A stretch of DNA of 64,000 nt, taken from Budorcas taxicolor (taxonomy: Eukaryota > Chordata > Mammalia > Artiodactyla > Bovidae). The translations under genes were made by a program, and so were the position numbers. Shown in pieces: positions 61,487 to 64,000 of the stretch (its first letter is position 1; every line of letters begins with the position of its first letter). The notes below the pieces were generated by a model. It saw nothing but the letters and a program-made list of their open reading frames with translations. It had not been told where the DNA came from and made no database searches. Location: contig NW_026291481.1 of assembly GCF_023091745.1 (NCBI RefSeq), positions 2,666,001 to 2,730,000 on the forward strand. Reading direction: 5' to 3'.

Positions 61487-63934
61487 GTGAAGGACCCTTT
61501 CGAAGTTCCAGAGGTGAGGTGTGATCAGCCTCGAGACGCCTCAGCGGAAATGGGCCTCATCTCGCCTGGAGGGGAGAACCTCCTGGATTTTCTCGAGTTG
61601 CGGCTGGTCTTCTCGACTTACGACGGGGACCTCAGGGAACCGCTCTGGTGGCCTCAGGAAAGGCCAGTCCCCATGCGAGTTGCTAGGGGACCTCTCGGGA
61701 TTCCTCTCCCGTCCATGCCGGGGCCTCAGTCCTTGTGTGGAGTCGGGGCCGGAACCTGAGGATTCCTCTCCAGTGTTGCCATGGATCTTGGGGTGCTTCT
61801 GAGTCTCCCCAGGGGAGTCAGGCCTCGTCTCGTGTGGGGGCATCCACGTGCGCTTTCCTCCCGAGCTGCAGCAGTAGTGTCACGCTTCCTGTCACGTGGA
61901 TCAAGGGATCTGTGGCTTTCCCTCGAGGCTGTCCCTCGAGGCTTTCCCACGAGGCTTTCCCACAGGGCTGTGCCACGTGCCACCTTGGTGTGAGTCGATC
62001 CTCGGCGTGAAAGACGAGCCGGTGAAGGGAAAAGAGGTTCCTCTGGAATGGACTGAGACATCTGGGGGACTCTTGGAATGGTGGCACGACCCTGGAGTTC
62101 CTCTCGCCGTTCCTGTTGAGAGGGCCTCCTCTTGAGATGCGACAGGAACGCCGGGAACTCTTTCCCGACGAAGCAGGGAAAGGATCCCTCATCTCGAGCT
62201 ACGAGGCTGTAACGGGGCTCCTCTGGATGTGGGCGGGACCCTCGTGATTCCTCTCGAGTGGAGACGGGTATGTCGGGGAACTTCTAGATTTGCACCAAGG
62301 GTGTGAAGGACCCTTTCGAAGTTCCAGAGGTGAGGTGTGATCAGCCTCGAGACGCCTCAGCGGAAATGGGCCTCATCTCGCCTGGAGGGGAGAACCTCCT
62401 GGATTTTCTCGAGTTGCGGCTGGTCTTCTCGACTTACGACGGGGACCTCAGGGACCCGCTCTGGTGGCCTCAGGAAAGGCCAGTCCCCATGCGAGTTGCT
62501 AGGGGACCTCTCGGGATTCCTCTCCCGTCCATGCCGGGGCCTCAGTCCTTGTTTGGAGTCGGGGCCGGAACCTGAGGATTCCTCTCCAGTGTTGCCATGG
62601 ATCTTGGGGTGCTTCTGAGTCTCCCCAGGGGAGTCAGGCCTCGTCTCGAGTGAGGGCATGCACGTGCGCTTTCCTCCCGAGCTGCAGCAGTAGTGTCACG
62701 CTTCCTGTCACGTGGATCAAGGGATCTGTGGCTTTCCCTCGAGGCTGTCCCTCGAGGCTTTCCCACGAGGCTTTCCCACAGGGCTGTGCCACGTGCCACC
62801 TTGGTGTGAGTCGATCCTCGGCGTGAAAGACGAGCCGGTGAAGGGAAAAGAGGTTCCTCTGGAATGGACTGAGACATCTGGGGGACTCTTGGAATGGTGG
62901 CACGACCCTGGAGTTCCTCTCGCCGTTCCTGTTGAGAGGGCCTCCTCTTGAGATGCGACGGGAACGCCGGGAACTCTTTCCCGACGAAGCAGGGAAAGGA
63001 TCCCTCATCTCGAGCTACGAGGCGGAAACGGGGCTCCTCTGGATGTGGGCGGGACCCTCGTGATTCCTCTCGAGTGGAGACGGGTATGTCGGGGAACTTC
63101 TAGATTTGCACCAAGGGTGTGAAGGACCCTTTCGAAGTTCCAGAGGGGAGGTGTGATCAGCCTCGAGACGCCTCAGCGGAAATGGGCCTCATCTCGCCTG
63201 GAGGGGAGAACCTCCTGAATTTTCTCGAGTTGCGGCTGGTCTTCTCGACTTACGACGGGGACCTCAGGGACCCGCTCTGGTGGCCTCAGGAAAGGCCAGT
63301 CCCCATGCAAGTTGCTAGGGGACCTCTCGGGATTCCTCTGCCGTCCATGCCGGGGCCTCAGTCCTTGTGTGGAGTCGGGGCCGGAACCTGAGGATTCCTC
63401 TCCAGTGTTACCATGGATTTTGGGGTGCTCCTGAGTCTCCCCAGGGGAGTCAGGCCTCGTCTCGAGTGGGGGCATGCACGTGCGCTTTCCTCCCGAGCTG
63501 CAGCAGTAGTGTCACGCTTCCTGTCACGTGGATCAAGGGATCTGTGGCTTTCCCTCGAGGCTGTCCCTCGAGGCTTTCCCACGAGGCTTTCCCACAGGGC
63601 TGTGCCACGTGCCACCTTGGTGTGAGTCGATCCTCGGCGTGAAAGACGAGCCGGTGAAGGGAAAAGAGGTTCCTCTGGAATGGACTGAGACATCTGGGGG
63701 ACTCTTGGAATGGTGGCACGACCCTGGAGTTCCTCTCGCCGTTCCTGTTGAGAGGGCCTCCTCTTGAGATGCGACGGGAACGCTGGGAACTCTTTCCCGA
63801 CGAAGAAGGGAAAGGATCCCTCATCTCGAGCTACGAGGCGGAAACGGGGCTCCTCTGGATGTGGGCGGGACCCTCGTGATTCCTCTCGAGTGGAGACGGG
63901 TATGTCGGGGAACTTCTAGATTTGCACCAAGGGT
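61487..63934 (+). repeat. Trimeric HOR of right zone, copy 3, altered third unit (U76-U78, 2448 bp)
   Basis: U76 (61487) closely matches U70 (ctcagggaaccg, ctcgtgtgggggcatcc, gcgacaggaac; gaggctgtaacgg replaces gcggtaacgg). U77 (62303) has cttgtttgg but not gtcatgctt, and carries cgagtgagggc, otherwise seen only at the far left (U2, U4, U6). U78 (63119) departs from the pattern: cccgagctg, no extra g, private cctgaatttt, catgcaagttg, gtgttaccatgg and gaagaaggg. Confidence 0.9.
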
Positions 63935-64000
63935 GTGAAGGACCCTTTCGAAGTTCCAGAGGTGAGGTGTGATCAGCCTCGAGACGCCTCAGCGGAAATG
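63935..64000 (+). repeat. Partial satellite monomer at right edge (5' 66 bp)
   Basis: This is the first 66 bases of the next unit, with consensus sequence. The array evidently continues beyond the window. Confidence 0.95.

Larger units (their letters stand above)
1..64000 (+). repeat. Satellite DNA array, 816 bp monomer; ruminant satellite I family (sheep/goat type)
   Basis: The same ~816 bp unit recurs without interruption from end to end, always in the same orientation. Unit starts marked by GTGAAGGAC fall at 282, 1098, 1914, 2729 ... 62303, 63119, 63935. Successive spacings are 816 in most cases, with 814, 815 or 817 where a one- or two-base indel is visible. Neighbouring units differ by only a few substitutions. 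From family knowledge, sheep and goat satellite I is an ~816-820 bp CpG-rich tandem repeat related to the 1.4 kb cattle 1.715 satellite and built on ~31 bp sub-repeats, located in centromeric heterochromatin; this sequence shows those traits. The tandem array is certain. The sheep/goat assignment is an inference from length and composition, and a cervid or other bovid relative is the main alternative. No coding, RNA or mobile-element feature interrupts it. Confidence 0.97.

Noticed and set aside
1..64000. A hidden protein- or RNA-based defence, mobile or biosynthetic system
   Set aside because: Every base is accounted for by the satellite unit; no segment is left over that could hold such a system.

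Overview
The whole 64 kb window is one uninterrupted head-to-tail satellite DNA array. The repeat unit is 816 bp (range 814-817), all copies face the same way, and about 78.4 copies are present. I see no gene, transposon, retroelement fragment, rRNA or tRNA gene, inversion or unique spacer anywhere. Taking the recurrent GTGAAGGAC as an arbitrary unit start, full units begin at 282, 1098, 1914, 2729 and so on to 63119. A partial unit lies at each edge (1-281 and 63935-64000). I number the full units U1 (282) to U78 (63119). 

The unit length, the GC- and CpG-rich composition and the internal ~30-31 bp sub-periodicity match the pericentromeric satellite I (1.714/1.715 density) family of ruminants. 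The 816 bp length fits sheep/goat satellite I rather than the ~1.4 kb cattle 1.715 unit. The window therefore most likely comes from the centromeric heterochromatin of a sheep- or goat-type (Caprini) chromosome in a long-read assembly. The family call rests on remembered family properties, not on a database search. 

The layout is a patchwork of local higher-order repeats (HORs), not one uniform HOR. From 282 to 8438 units carry the ggcattcct variant and include a repeated two-unit segment (282-1913 and 3545-5176). From 8439 to 13334 there are two copies of a 2448 bp trimer. U17 (13335) is a transitional unit. From 14151 to 20674 there are four 1631 bp dimers of two kinds. From 20675 to 40265 there is a tetramer-like region holding a large internal duplication at offset 8163 bp, drifting to 9796 bp. 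From 41082 to 53324 there are three copies of a 3265 bp tetramer, the last two adjacent and indistinguishable wherever I compared them. From 56589 to 63934 there are three copies of a ~2449 bp trimer. Several variants are confined to one end of the window, so it spans sub-array boundaries. 

Within the unit I can see about 51 CpGs (hand count), a run of four 13 bp tandem copies, three CACGTG E-box palindromes within about 135 bp, and a perfect 6 bp-arm inverted repeat. Most shared variants at CpGs are C-to-T or G-to-A changes, as expected for methylated heterochromatin. The short open frames in all six frames are by-products of the repeat and are not genes. I find no evidence of a new protein-based system; what merits a second look is the multi-scale repeat architecture.
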